Shown here piece after piece: positions 26,389-35,142 of a DNA stretch of 36,175 nt (the first letter of the stretch is position 1; every line of letters starts with the position of its first letter). The notes below the pieces were generated by a model. It saw nothing but the letters and a program-made list of their open reading frames with translations, ran no database searches and had not been told where the DNA came from. This DNA comes from Flammeovirgaceae bacterium UBA4465. Lineage in GTDB: Bacteria > Bacteroidota > Bacteroidia > Cytophagales > Cyclobacteriaceae. Both the position numbers and the translations under genes were made by a program. Location: positions 1 to 36,175 of the forward strand of contig CAJJCN010000017.1 in assembly GCA_905182655.1 (NCBI GenBank), written 5' to 3'.

Positions 26389-26666
26389 TATGTTTTTTTA
26401 ACCATGAAGACTTTTATTGCTCAATGATTCTATGATGCAAATAAAGTTTATATGGTTCATAAATACGGTTAAACCTGAAAGAATATAGGTTAACATAAAT
26501 TAAGCATTTAATAAATGCCATTATTTTTTTTTTAAAAAGGTATAAATATTTTAAAATTTATCCTTTTGACAGGGAATAATTATAAAAATCTTAGGCATCG
26601 CTGGTTTTTTTTATTCTATTAGGATATATCTTATTGGGATCAATCCTTCCTTTCTTTTCTTTTAAT
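26389..26666. other. AT-rich intergenic region between the VanZ-like gene and the FAS1 gene terminator
   Basis: No ORF, RNA gene or clear promoter seen. Together with the terminator and the gap after it, the span without a gene is 330 bp. Confidence 0.5.
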
Positions 26667-26702
26667 AAAAAAAGGCCAACGAATATCGCTGGCCTTTTTT
26701 TT
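26667..26702 (-). terminator. Rho-independent terminator of the FAS1 lipoprotein gene
   Basis: AGGCCA and TGGCCT arms, flanked by A- and T-runs on both sides, with a short inner CGA/TCG stem. It begins 16 bp after the stop of the minus-strand gene and could also work on the plus strand. Confidence 0.88.
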
Positions 26703-26718
26703 CTCATACTAGATATTA

Positions 26719-29346
26719 TTATGGATTAACAGACACTAATACATCATGTATTTCAACTGAAACATCATTTTCTACGAGATACATTATAAATGAACTGTAA
26801 GTGTTTGCCGCATCTTGCGCTGGAATTTCCACAGTGTATAGTACACCCTCATAACCATCGCTTCCTGGTGTCCCAGTCACTAATACATTTGCCGTATTAA
26901 ATGCAGGATCAACGTCTGGACTAGGTAGTCTTTCAAACCGGAAATTGACATTGACACTATCATCAGCCGTTTGTACTGCCGCTAAAAATGTAATAGTTCC
27001 TCCATTAGGAAAACCAAAGGGATAGAGGTCAATATTGTTATTTGCAACACCAGCCCAGACTTCAGAGCCTGTTGGATAATTATATACATGTGTTGCAGCA
27101 TCAAAGGTTATGCCACCGAATAGACCTGAGAAATCTGCATAAACCGAAGAACCTTGACCGTCATCGTCACCACAAGGTACAAAGGCTTCCCAGCAAACAG
27201 GGCCAATGATCATTTCCATCATAGAGGGTACTACACTTAGTAGTCTGTTTACGTTATCACCATTTTGATCAACAGTTCCTACTGTTCCTGCAGTAAACAT
27301 TTCCTGATCATTCCATCCACCAGCGGTGAATTTATATTCGTGATCTCCTGCAGCAAGAGGAATGGTTATGTCATATACTCCGTCACCATCTTCATCAGTC
27401 ATAGGATTACAATCACCACACCAACTATTGAATGTTCCATTTAGATACGGCTGTGTTTCTGTTTTGGCTGTATCCGCTAAATAGGTAGAGAAATCTAAAT
27501 GAAAAGTAACTTGTGTGTCTTCCATCTGTTCACCGCCACCATTTCCATCACCTGGTCCATCATATTCTTGATTTTCAAGGATGAATTGCCATACACCACT
27601 ACCATAATCAACTTGGAACGTAGCATGATTATCTTGTTCTTCTACTCCTTCATCATCTCCTATGTAGGTGTAGGTTATAGATGTTGGAACAGCAGGAGGT
27701 GAATCAGCACTTAGCTCCCCCTCATTGGTTACTTTAGCCAATCCAAAGTATGCACCTGCTCCATTCAATGTTACTGTACCTTTAGTTTCATTTACCTCAT
27801 AAGAGAAAGGCGCATTAGATGCATCGTGAGGGGCAACAGGAGCTCCACATTGCTCCGCATCTACACCTTGCCACGCCTCTAACCACGTTGATCCATCTTG
27901 TAAGATTTCATATACTCCAGTCCAAATCTCATCTCCATCGTCATTAGTACTCATTGTACCAGCGTCGAATATATATTGATCATCAAATAGGCAATCTCTT
28001 GTGGTAACATCTCCTACACTATTTGACCACCAACCTAAGTTATCTGCAGATTCACCTACCGCTAGTGCTCCTGGGATAGGGGCCAACTGCCATGTTCCTT
28101 CCATTGGACTTCCTTCTGGCTCTGGTTTTGTAGGGGCTAAGAAACCAACAATCACATGTATTACACCATTACCGTTAATGACAGCATCTGGGTACAAAAC
28201 TTCAGCATTCCAAAAACCGGCAGTAGTATCACTAACACCGAAAAATTTATCTAAGTCACTATCTATGAGTACTCCTGTGGCACCTCCAGCTGCATTAATT
28301 TTGCTTGCATCATGTTTGATATAAAGGGGGAGAAAACCTCCAGTAATAAAGGGGATCATTCCATCAACCATTTTCCCTTCAGCAAACAAACCACCGGTTA
28401 AAGTAGCCGCATCAAGAAGTTCGGATGCATCACCAGTCGCTTTCAATGCGGCTTCTGCTGATACGATATGATGCGAAAGTATACCATACCATTCCTGTGG
28501 ACTGAAATCTTCAACCGAGATGTCAGCCATGTCAAATACTAGATTAGGGACAGCAAAAACAGTAGACATAACGTCTGGATTGGCTAGGTATGTCACAAGA
28601 CTTGGAGCTCCTGCCTCTGTGGCAAATACTTCCGATACCATTAGGGCTGCTCCCATGGCGGAAAAAGTTTCACTAACTAATATAGCGAAGGCATTGGATC
28701 CTATGATGCTTGCAAGAAGCTGCCCAATGGATGGCGTGATTAAAACAGTTTCTACACCATAGATTAGCCCGTTCGTGGCGGTTATGGCAGTATCTGCTAC
28801 CACAATATCAGGCGTATTTGATCCGGTTAATAGCGTACCATCTGCGTTAACATAGATATATTCGCCATTTAACGTCAATATACTGTCACCTGGTATAATT
28901 TCTTGGACCAAACCTGCGTGCCCATGGTAGGTCAGTAATGATGCCAGAACGGCAGGACTTACCTCCGTGGCTGCAGTTACGCCTACAGTAAGATACAAAG
29001 CAGCAAAAGCATCATTGTTTGGCGCGAATAAGGTATAACTTCCGTCATTCCCGAGCGCTGTCGATAAGAGAGACCCATTTGCATCGTATGGATATGTATT
29101 TAATAGCATGATCAGCGTATCATAACCCCCCAGACCTTCTAAAGTAAGCAAGATATTCTGTAGTTCATCACCAGTACCATCACCAGTACCATCACCATCA
29201 CCAGTACCATCACCAGTACCATCAACTATTTGATTTGGGTCATCGACATCATCTTCATCACTACAATTAGTAAAAAAGGTTAAACTCAAAGCCATCACCA
29301 TCATGGTGAGATACTTGAGTAGTGTTAACATTTTAATTTTCATCAT
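26719..29346 (-). CDS. Surface lipoprotein with FAS1 (fasciclin) domains and a CxxC carbohydrate-binding-like domain
   Basis: An 875-residue lipoprotein. The signal sequence ends FFTNC; the acidic residues after the cysteine (SDEDDVDD) fit the Bacteroidota signal for export to the outer face of the outer membrane. Then: a flexible Gly-Thr-Asp linker encoded by a 12-bp tandem repeat; a first FAS1 domain (about 65-205, with YTLFAPNNDAFAAL); a second, more diverged FAS1-like domain (about 210-405); a beta-rich region (about 415-600, EGTWQLAPIPG); a carbohydrate-binding-like domain (about 615-720) with Cys643-Gly-Asp-Cys646 and the acidic DEDGDG loop; and a C-terminal beta domain. FAS1 domains mediate adhesion, so a role in attachment or polysaccharide contact is likely. 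The ATG at 29343 is an equal choice of start. Confidence 0.88.
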   Translation of the reverse strand: MMKIKMLTLLKYLTMMVMALSLTFFTNCSDEDDVDDPNQIVDGTGDGTGDGDGTGDGTGDELQNILLTLEGLGGYDTLIMLLNTYPYDANGSLLSTALGNDGSYTLFAPNNDAFAALYLTVGVTAATEVSPAVLASLLTYHGHAGLVQEIIPGDSILTLNGEYIYVNADGTLLTGSNTPDIVVADTAITATNGLIYGVETVLITPSIGQLLASIIGSNAFAILVSETFSAMGAALMVSEVFATEAGAPSLVTYLANPDVMSTVFAVPNLVFDMADISVEDFSPQEWYGILSHHIVSAEAALKATGDASELLDAATLTGGLFAEGKMVDGMIPFITGGFLPLYIKHDASKINAAGGATGVLIDSDLDKFFGVSDTTAGFWNAEVLYPDAVINGNGVIHVIVGFLAPTKPEPEGSPMEGTWQLAPIPGALAVGESADNLGWWSNSVGDVTTRDCLFDDQYIFDAGTMSTNDDGDEIWTGVYEILQDGSTWLEAWQGVDAEQCGAPVAPHDASNAPFSYEVNETKGTVTLNGAGAYFGLAKVTNEGELSADSPPAVPTSITYTYIGDDEGVEEQDNHATFQVDYGSGVWQFILENQEYDGPGDGNGGGEQMEDTQVTFHLDFSTYLADTAKTETQPYLNGTFNSWCGDCNPMTDEDGDGVYDITIPLAAGDHEYKFTAGGWNDQEMFTAGTVGTVDQNGDNVNRLLSVVPSMMEMIIGPVCWEAFVPCGDDDGQGSSVYADFSGLFGGITFDAATHVYNYPTGSEVWAGVANNNIDLYPFGFPNGGTITFLAAVQTADDSVNVNFRFERLPSPDVDPAFNTANVLVTGTPGSDGYEGVLYTVEIPAQDAANTYSSFIMYLVENDVSVEIHDVLVSVNP
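29166..29225. repeat. 12-bp tandem repeat coding for the Gly-Thr-Asp linker
   Basis: The unit CATCACCAGTAC occurs at 29166, 29178, 29196 and 29208, with a half unit (CATCAC) at 29190-29195. It is in frame and codes DGTG on the minus strand. Copy number could change by slippage without breaking the frame. Confidence 0.9.
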
Positions 29347-29465
29347 ATCTTTTTAGGTTTTAATATTCGCTTTTATTGGTTACTCTTTTTTATAAAGATT
29401 ACCTTTAGAGGGAAATCAATACTGACGTTATATGCAATATTTTAAATATTTTAATGAATTAATGA

Positions 29466-29497
29466 CAAATTTACAAAATAATAACTTATTATATCAA
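29466..29497 (-). promoter_or_regulatory. Probable promoter of the FAS1 lipoprotein gene
   Basis: On the minus strand TAAATTTG (29473-29466) matches TAnnTTTG, with TTG (29497-29495) 21 bp upstream. This leaves a leader of about 110 nt before the start codon. Confidence 0.5.
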
Positions 29498-29609
29498 AAT
29501 ATATTAAAATTAATAAAATTACAGGTAAATAAAGTGTTTGATTTCAGTCCCCGACTAGCCTTTTTATTTATGAGCATAACAGGCTAGGCGATCTTAATAA
29601 TTGAGCATA

Positions 29610-29641
29610 AAAAAAGTCCTCAACAAAGTTGAAGACTTTTT
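29610..29641 (-). terminator. Terminator of the tRNA-Asp transcript
   Basis: TCAAC (29621-29625) and GTTGA (29629-29633) around an AAA loop, a C-A mismatch, GTC/GAC, then A- and T-runs. It begins 9 bp after the tRNA 3' end on the minus strand. Confidence 0.85.
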
Positions 29642-29650
29642 AAATCAATG

Positions 29651-29724
29651 CGGTCTGGACCGGGCTCGAACCGGCGACCTCCTGCGTGACAGGCAGGCAT
29701 TCTAACCAACTGAACTACCAAACC
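29651..29724 (-). tRNA. tRNA-Asp (anticodon GTC)
   Basis: A 74-nt cloverleaf on the minus strand. The acceptor stem GGTTTGG pairs with CCAGACC (one T-G pair), discriminator base G; D-stem GTTC/GAAT; anticodon stem CCTGC/GCAGG with loop CTGTCAC, giving anticodon GTC; T-arm GCCGG-TTCGAGC-CCGGT. The CCA end is not encoded. It has its own promoter and terminator. Confidence 0.97.
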
Positions 29725-29734
29725 ATTTGAGTTG

Positions 29735-29765
29735 CAAACTTATACTCTTATCACATCTTTTACAA
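29735..29765 (-). promoter_or_regulatory. Promoter of tRNA-Asp
   Basis: On the minus strand TAAGTTTG (29742-29735) matches TAnnTTTG exactly and TTG (29765-29763) lies 20 bp upstream. Transcription would begin a few bases before the tRNA 5' end at 29724. This is the best promoter match in the window. Confidence 0.75.
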
Positions 29766-29865
29766 TAAGCAAAGCCATATTATTTTGAAATTTTGCGATC
29801 TTTGTATCGAAGTGATAAAATCCCATAGTTTGAACTAAATTTAAGGCTTAAAATAATAAAATTAT

Positions 29866-30810
29866 ATGTTGCTTGACTTTGAAAAACCCATTTCAGAATT
29901 AGAATCGAAACTCAATGACATGAAACAGCTTGCTATTGAAAGTGATGTCGATGTTTCTCTGGCGATTAAGAAACTTGAGGAAAATATTATTTCGTTGAAG
30001 AATGATACTTTTAAAAATTTGACCAGATGGCAGCGGATACAACTTTCAAGACATCCGGATAGACCCTACACACTGGATTATATTTATGAAATCACTTCTG
30101 AGTTCATTGAGTTGCATGGTGATCGTAATGTGGGAGATGATAGGGCGGTTGTGGGGGGCTTTGCGGAGATTGACGGTGAAACCATCATGGTCATTGGCCA
30201 GCAAAAAGGTAGAAATACCAAGCAGCGACAAGAAAGAAACTTTGGGATGGCAAACCCTGAGGGTTATAGAAAGGCCCTTCGCCTTATGAAGCTGGCTGAA
30301 AAGTTTAACAAACCAATCGTAACGCTAATCGATACACCGGGAGCCTTTCCTGGTATAGAAGCTGAAGAAAGAGGTCAGGGTGAAGCCATAGCCAAAAACT
30401 TGAAAGAAATGTTTACCCTCAAAGTCCCTGTAATTTGTGTAGTTATTGGAGAGGGGGCATCTGGGGGTGCCTTGGGGATAGCTATTGGAGACAAAGTACT
30501 CATGATGGAAAATGCTTGGTATTCTGTAATTTCTCCCGAAAACTGTTCAACTATATTGTGGAGAAGTTGGGATTATAAGGAACAAGCGGCAGATGTATTG
30601 AAACCTACGGCAAAAGACATGTTAAAACTTAAGCTCATCGATGGCATCATCAAAGAGCCATTAGGAGGTGCGCATACCAACCTGCAGGAGAGTGCTGTTT
30701 TTTTGAAGAAAGCTCTAATGAGTAACCTTGAAATATTAAAAAAGAAATCTGCGGAAGAGCGTATTGCCGATAGAATGGATAAGTTTGGATCCATGGGCGT
30801 TTATAGCTAA
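29866..30810 (+). CDS. accA: Acetyl-CoA carboxylase carboxyltransferase subunit alpha
   Basis: The alpha half of the carboxyltransferase that makes malonyl-CoA, the first step of fatty acid synthesis; it works with AccD in the cytoplasm. At 314 residues it has normal length. Family residues: an N-terminal helical region ([18 protein letters not shown]), [73 protein letters not shown] and [11 protein letters not shown], the last two forming the oxyanion and CoA site. A weak promoter (TTG 29802-29804, 21 bp, TAGTTTG 29826-29832) precedes it. Its stop shares an A with the start of the patatin gene, so the lipid genes that follow are probably co-translated. Confidence 0.97.
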   Translation: MLLDFEKPISELESKLNDMKQLAIESDVDVSLAIKKLEENIISLKNDTFKNLTRWQRIQLSRHPDRPYTLDYIYEITSEFIELHGDRNVGDDRAVVGGFAEIDGETIMVIGQQKGRNTKQRQERNFGMANPEGYRKALRLMKLAEKFNKPIVTLIDTPGAFPGIEAEERGQGEAIAKNLKEMFTLKVPVICVVIGEGASGGALGIAIGDKVLMMENAWYSVISPENCSTILWRSWDYKEQAADVLKPTAKDMLKLKLIDGIIKEPLGGAHTNLQESAVFLKKALMSNLEILKKKSAEERIADRMDKFGSMGVYS

Positions 30811-31622
30811 TGCCTCGAACAATGGTCAGATCTCGTGAAGAAAAAGGCATCGGTCTGGCCCTGTCTGGAGGGGGGTGTCGCAGTGTTGCCCATTTGGGTA
30901 TGATGCAGGCACTTATTGAACAAGGTGTTTCTTTTAGTCAGGTTGCGGGAAGTAGTGCGGGGGCCATCATTGGAGCCTTATATTGCAGAGGTATTTCGCC
31001 CAAAGAAATTTTAAAAATTCTTAGTGCGCTCAATTATTTGAGTATTTTTAGACCAGCTTTGAATTGGCAGGCCCTTTTAAATTTAGAGAAAGTCATTGAC
31101 TTTCTAACTATTCACCTCCCTGAAGATGATTTTTCCTCTCTTAATATTCCATTGGTCGTAGTTGCTACTGATTTGAACAAAGGGAAAATTAAATATTTTA
31201 AAAAAGGGCAGTTATGGAGACCATTGATAGCCTCTTGCAGTATTCCTGTGGTTTTTAGTCCTGTAAAAATTAATGGTACCGCTTATGTTGATGGAGGTAT
31301 ATTAAACAACCTACCTATAGAGCCTTTGAAAAAGAAATGTAACTATGTGATCGGTCTGCATTGTAACCCAATAGGTAAAATACGGGTAAGTGGAAATTGG
31401 AAAAAGCAACTTGAGCGTTCTTTGCTCTTGACTATTTCTTCTAGAGATAAACTTAAAATCAAAAAAATGGATTTATTTTGGGAGCCCCCTGGATTATCTA
31501 GCTATCATGTTTTTGATTTCAATAGGTTAGATAAAATATTTGATATCGGTTATGCCTACGCCATGCACCAGTTAAGCAAGGGTCAATCCAAATTTTTAAT
31601 AAATAGTTATGTTCGAGATTAA
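30810..31622 (+). CDS. Patatin-like phospholipase
   Basis: A 270-residue patatin-fold serine hydrolase with a Ser-Asp dyad. The oxyanion loop is LSGGGCRSVAHLGM, the nucleophile elbow is GSSAG with Ser49, and the catalytic Asp161 lies in YVDGGILNN. No signal peptide or membrane helix is evident, so it should act in the cytoplasm or at the inner face of the membrane, releasing fatty acids from phospholipids or other esters. It has the small size of the bacterial RssA-like group. The TAATG overlap with accA and the 14-bp overlap with the following acyltransferase suggest a joint role in making or remodelling membrane lipids. Confidence 0.92.
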   Translation: MPRTMVRSREEKGIGLALSGGGCRSVAHLGMMQALIEQGVSFSQVAGSSAGAIIGALYCRGISPKEILKILSALNYLSIFRPALNWQALLNLEKVIDFLTIHLPEDDFSSLNIPLVVVATDLNKGKIKYFKKGQLWRPLIASCSIPVVFSPVKINGTAYVDGGILNNLPIEPLKKKCNYVIGLHCNPIGKIRVSGNWKKQLERSLLLTISSRDKLKIKKMDLFWEPPGLSSYHVFDFNRLDKIFDIGYAYAMHQLSKGQSKFLINSYVRD

Positions 31623-32163
31623 ACGGAATTTTTTTAAATTTTGCTTTTGGATTTTAGGATGGAAAATAGTGGGGAAGCCTCCCAAAATCAAGAAGTATAT
31701 GATCACTGTGGCACCCCATACCAGTGGTTGGGATTTTTTAGTGGGCATTGCAGCAAAAAACATCGTCAGGTTAGAAGGCCAGTTTTTGGGCAAAAAGTCT
31801 CTATTTGATATACCTGTGCTTGGACAAATAATGCATTATTGCGGGGGGCATCCAGTGAATCGTTCAACTAAGTCAAATGTAGTTGATAATGTGGCTGAAT
31901 TGTTTCAGAAAAACGAGAAATTTGTGATGGTAATTGCTCCGGAAGGAACCCGAGCTTATCAAAAAGAGTGGAAGACAGGATTCTATTTTATTGCGTTGAA
32001 AGCAAAGGTTCCCATTGTCATGGCTGGTTTTGATTTTAAACGAAAGCTCGTTGAGCTCAAAGAGCCATTCATGCCCACTGGGGATGTGGTAAAAGACATC
32101 GAAATGATGAAGGGATACTATAAAACAATAACTGGGAAGTATCCAGAATTGGGGGTTCATTGA
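31609..32163 (+). CDS. 1-acyl-sn-glycerol-3-phosphate acyltransferase-like protein (PlsC family)
   Basis: A 184-residue acyltransferase of the LPLAT/PlsC family, which moves a fatty acyl group to a lysolipid. The catalytic HX4D motif is HTSGWD (His37, Asp42), and the phosphate-binding motif is APEGTR. GGHPVNRS between them is also typical. At 184 residues it is shorter than the main PlsC and lacks its N-terminal membrane helices, although the first residues (FFKFCFWILGW) are hydrophobic enough to touch the membrane. It may therefore act on a lipid other than the main phosphatidic acid precursor. It overlaps the patatin gene by 14 bp and converges on the zinc-ribbon gene. Confidence 0.9.
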   Translation: MFEIKRNFFKFCFWILGWKIVGKPPKIKKYMITVAPHTSGWDFLVGIAAKNIVRLEGQFLGKKSLFDIPVLGQIMHYCGGHPVNRSTKSNVVDNVAELFQKNEKFVMVIAPEGTRAYQKEWKTGFYFIALKAKVPIVMAGFDFKRKLVELKEPFMPTGDVVKDIEMMKGYYKTITGKYPELGVH

Positions 32164-32200
32164 TTAGGAACTACCCCCTTCTTATGGGTCAAATAACTGC

Positions 32201-32998
32201 TTATTTCTTAGCGACAGCCTTCTTCTTCGTCGTTGCCCGTTTTGTTCTTCTTTTAGGCACTACTTCTGGCTCAACGACTTCTATGACATCTGCTAAAATC
32301 CTACCGCAATGCTCACAAATGATAATTTTCTTCTTTTCTCGTACTTCAGCTTGTTTTTGAGCAGGGACGATATTAAAACATCCTCCACAGGCATTGCGAT
32401 TGACCGGTACTACAGCGAGTCCATTTCGCATGTTTTTCCTTGTCCGCTCGTAAGATACCAATAGCCTTGGATCTGCTTTTTTCGATAAAGATTCTCTTGA
32501 TTTTAGATATTTCTTTTCATCTTCGTCTGATTCAGCGGTGATGGTTGAAAGTTCTTTTTTCTTGACCACAAGATCTTTTTCTCTTTCATCAAGTCGGTGC
32601 TTGGTCTCTTCTATCTCCGTATTCTTTGACTCAATTTTGGTATAAGCTTCCTTGATCTTTTTTTCTAGGATCTGAATTTCAAGATGCTGTAACTCCATCT
32701 CCTTGGTGATGGCGTCATATTCTCGATTGTTTCGAACATTCATCTGCTGTTCTTCATATTTCTTTATGAATCTCTCAGCATCTTTGATGGCCGTTTTGTT
32801 ATTTTCAATCAGGCTTTCAATATCATTCAAGTCTTGATTTTGTTTTTCAACTCTTGTTTGATAACCTGTTATCTCATCTTCAAGATCCATTACTTCTTCA
32901 GGAAGTGCACCTCTGATCTTGATTAATTCATCTAGATCGATGTCAATTTTTTGTAATTTAGATAATGCCTCTAATTTTTTTGCTACCGAATTTTCCAT
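32201..32998 (-). CDS. Coiled-coil C4 zinc-ribbon protein (DUF164/CdsZ-like)
   Basis: A 265-residue protein. Residues about 10-180 form a long antiparallel coiled coil (for example LEEMQ-like heptads in KEMELQHLEIQILEKKIKE), then a C4 zinc ribbon: CGGC near residue 205 and CEHCGRIL about 22 residues later. The C-terminal 20 residues are very basic (RRTKRATTKKK), which suggests RNA or DNA contact. The family is widespread in bacteria; its role is not well settled. It follows the Nif3-like gene after 6 bp, a pairing often seen in Bacteroidota. Confidence 0.92.
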   Translation of the reverse strand: MENSVAKKLEALSKLQKIDIDLDELIKIRGALPEEVMDLEDEITGYQTRVEKQNQDLNDIESLIENNKTAIKDAERFIKKYEEQQMNVRNNREYDAITKEMELQHLEIQILEKKIKEAYTKIESKNTEIEETKHRLDEREKDLVVKKKELSTITAESDEDEKKYLKSRESLSKKADPRLLVSYERTRKNMRNGLAVVPVNRNACGGCFNIVPAQKQAEVREKKKIIICEHCGRILADVIEVVEPEVVPKRRTKRATTKKKAVAKK

Positions 32999-33004
32999 GC
33001 AGAA

Positions 33005-34099
33005 TTAAAAATAATTTATTGGATTTGTATTTACCTCAGATAAACGAACTGCAATATTAATGAATTTTTCATTTAAAAAATCACATACCAATTGCTTTGT
33101 GAATACTTCGCTTTCATAATGTCCAATATCAGCAACGGTTATACGCCCATCAGCTTCAAAAAAGTCATGATATTTAAAGTCTGCACTGATGAAAATATGG
33201 GCACCTAATGTACAGGCATCATTGAGCAGAAAACTCCCAGAACCACCACAAACGGCAATTTTCTCTATGGTTTTGCCTATTAAGGGTGTATGTCTAAAAT
33301 GTTTTAGGTCCATTGAGGATTTAAGATGATCAAGAAAATCTATGATGGGCATAGGATTTGATAACCTACCTATTAAACCAGCGCCTAAATTTTCTTGGTT
33401 ATTTTCTAATGAAGATAAATAGTAGGCGACTTCTTCATAAGGATGCGTTGATTTAAGGGCAGATAGTACAGCGTTTTTTTTATGACTGGGTAAAATCACC
33501 TCAATTCTACTTTCTTGTACGGATTCAATCTTATTTATGCTACCTAAGGTAGGGTTTGACTCTTCGGTAGGCTTAAAAACGCCTTCTCCCGTGACATTAA
33601 AACTACATTCTTTGTAATTACCGACATGACCAGCGCCTGCCTGGTGTAAAGCACTGAGTATTTTCGATTTGTGTGCAACGGGGACAAAAGTTACCAGTTT
33701 GTGTAGGGAATGCTCCATGGGGCGAAGGACTTGTCTATGGGTTAATTCGAGGCGATTGGCAATCATTCCATTAACGCCAAACATTACATTATCTAAATTC
33801 GTATGAATGGCATATATGGCCAAATCATTTTTTATGGCTTTAATCAAACATCTATTTACCCAATGATTTCCAGATAGTTTTTTTATTCCTTTAAATAGGA
33901 TGGGATGGTGTGAGATGATCAGGTTGCATTGGTTTTGTAATGCTTCATCTATGACCGCTTCAGTGAGATCAAGTGATATAAGACAGCCCTTCACCGGCAT
34001 TTCTTCATCACCAACGATGAGACCAGAGTTGTCATAGGATTCCTGAAAAGATAGTGGAGTCCATTCTTGTAAGCTTTTCGTAATATCTTTGACCTTCAT
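33005..34099 (-). CDS. Nif3-like dinuclear metal-centre protein
   Basis: A 364-residue member of the Nif3/YbgI/YqfO family, which forms hexameric rings with two metal ions per subunit. The metal ligands are visible: ISHHPILFKG with two His, IHTNLDNVMFGVN, and near the end ISADFKYHDFF and ADIGHYESE. A PII/CutA-like insertion (about 125-235, with LVTFVPVAHKSKIL and STHPYEEVAYYL) marks the long form of the family. The sequence is sometimes named GTP cyclohydrolase 1 type 2, but the biochemical function is not established. Its start lies 11 bp from the start of the divergent lpxK gene. Confidence 0.93.
   Translation of the reverse strand: MKVKDITKSLQEWTPLSFQESYDNSGLIVGDEEMPVKGCLISLDLTEAVIDEALQNQCNLIISHHPILFKGIKKLSGNHWVNRCLIKAIKNDLAIYAIHTNLDNVMFGVNGMIANRLELTHRQVLRPMEHSLHKLVTFVPVAHKSKILSALHQAGAGHVGNYKECSFNVTGEGVFKPTEESNPTLGSINKIESVQESRIEVILPSHKKNAVLSALKSTHPYEEVAYYLSSLENNQENLGAGLIGRLSNPMPIIDFLDHLKSSMDLKHFRHTPLIGKTIEKIAVCGGSGSFLLNDACTLGAHIFISADFKYHDFFEADGRITVADIGHYESEVFTKQLVCDFLNEKFINIAVRLSEVNTNPINYF
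34084..34091 (+). promoter_or_regulatory. Possible -7 element of lpxK inside the Nif3-like gene
   Basis: TATCTTTG matches TAnnTTTG and lies 19 bp before the lpxK ATG, within the first codons of the divergent gene. The only TTG nearby (34067-34069) is too close for a standard -33 element. Confidence 0.3.
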
Positions 34100-34110
34100 T
34101 TGATATAGGT

Positions 34111-35142
34111 ATGAGTTGGTGGCAATTTATTTTATTTCCTTTTGCGTTAATATACGATCTTATCACAAGATTTCGCAATCATTTATACAACATTAAACAG
34201 AGGACCTCAATAAAATTTGAAGCAAACGTCATCGGCGTCGGAAATCTTGAAGTGGGGGGAACAGGGAAATCACCTATGATCGATTTTTTGATTCACCATT
34301 TTTTGAGTGAAAATAAGGAAATTGCCACATTGAGTAGGGGTTATGGAAGAAAAACTCATGGATTTAGGTTGGGTAACCTTACAGATTCAGCGGCAACCCT
34401 GGGTGACGAGCCGATGATCTTTCAGAAAAAATATGGGAATAAAATTTCAGTAGCTGTAGCGGAAGCTCGAGCGATAGGGATACCCTATCTTTTGGCACAT
34501 AATAATGATATAGATGTGATTTTGCTTGATGATGCTTATCAGCACCGATCTGTTGAGCCCAGCTTATCGATATTACTGTCAACCTGTAAACGTCCTTTTT
34601 ATGATGATTATTTACTACCAACTGGTAGGTTGAGAGAAGCGCGTAGGGGTGCACGCCGTGCAGATATCATCTGTTTTACCAAAGCTCCTATTGATATAAG
34701 CAATCAAGAACAGCTGCAGATGATTGCTAGGACACGATTGTATCATCCGGATGCACCCATTTTTTTCACCTATATAGCCTATGCGCCACTCATTTCTTTT
34801 GGAACAGAACAGATCAAACAAAAAGTGATCGGTTTGGGGGGAATTGCGGATAACGAGGTATTTAAATCATACTTAAAATCAAAATTTGACGTAATTGAGT
34901 TTTATGAATTTGCAGATCATCATGATTATAAGGCAGATGAAATAGATAAAATAGTCAAGGCTATGGCGCATCATTCGGCCATGCTGGTAACCACTGAAAA
35001 AGATTTTATCAAACTGGGTCATTTTAAAATTCTAATAGCTAAAAGTTGTTTTTATTTGCCAATTGAAATTAGATTCATCAAAGGTCAGTCGACCTTTCTG
35101 AAATTAGTCGACGATACCCTGAAAAAATATCCAAAATATTGA
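34111..35142 (+). CDS. lpxK: Tetraacyldisaccharide 4'-kinase
   Basis: Adds the 4'-phosphate to the lipid A precursor at the cytoplasmic face of the inner membrane, the sixth step of lipid A synthesis. At 343 residues it has full length. It has an N-terminal membrane-contacting helix (WWQFILFPFALIYDLI), the conserved Walker A region GVGNLEVGGTGKSP, LSRGYGRKTHGF, GDEPMIFQKK, VILLDDAYQHRSV (the DDxxQHR motif), LPTGRLREARRGARRAD, and FADHHDYKADEI and VTTEKDFIKL near the end. Its presence shows an outer membrane with lipid A. Its stop shares its last A with the ATG of the following porin gene, so the two envelope genes are coupled. Confidence 0.96.
   Translation: MSWWQFILFPFALIYDLITRFRNHLYNIKQRTSIKFEANVIGVGNLEVGGTGKSPMIDFLIHHFLSENKEIATLSRGYGRKTHGFRLGNLTDSAATLGDEPMIFQKKYGNKISVAVAEARAIGIPYLLAHNNDIDVILLDDAYQHRSVEPSLSILLSTCKRPFYDDYLLPTGRLREARRGARRADIICFTKAPIDISNQEQLQMIARTRLYHPDAPIFFTYIAYAPLISFGTEQIKQKVIGLGGIADNEVFKSYLKSKFDVIEFYEFADHHDYKADEIDKIVKAMAHHSAMLVTTEKDFIKLGHFKILIAKSCFYLPIEIRFIKGQSTFLKLVDDTLKKYPKY

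Noticed and set aside
28001-28762. Plus-strand ORFs of 80-107 codons inside the FAS1 lipoprotein gene
   Set aside because: They are frame shadows of a strongly supported minus-strand gene and show no family pattern.
29166-29225. Short repeats as a CRISPR array
   Set aside because: The units are 12 bp, directly adjacent, in frame and without spacers; they code a linker.
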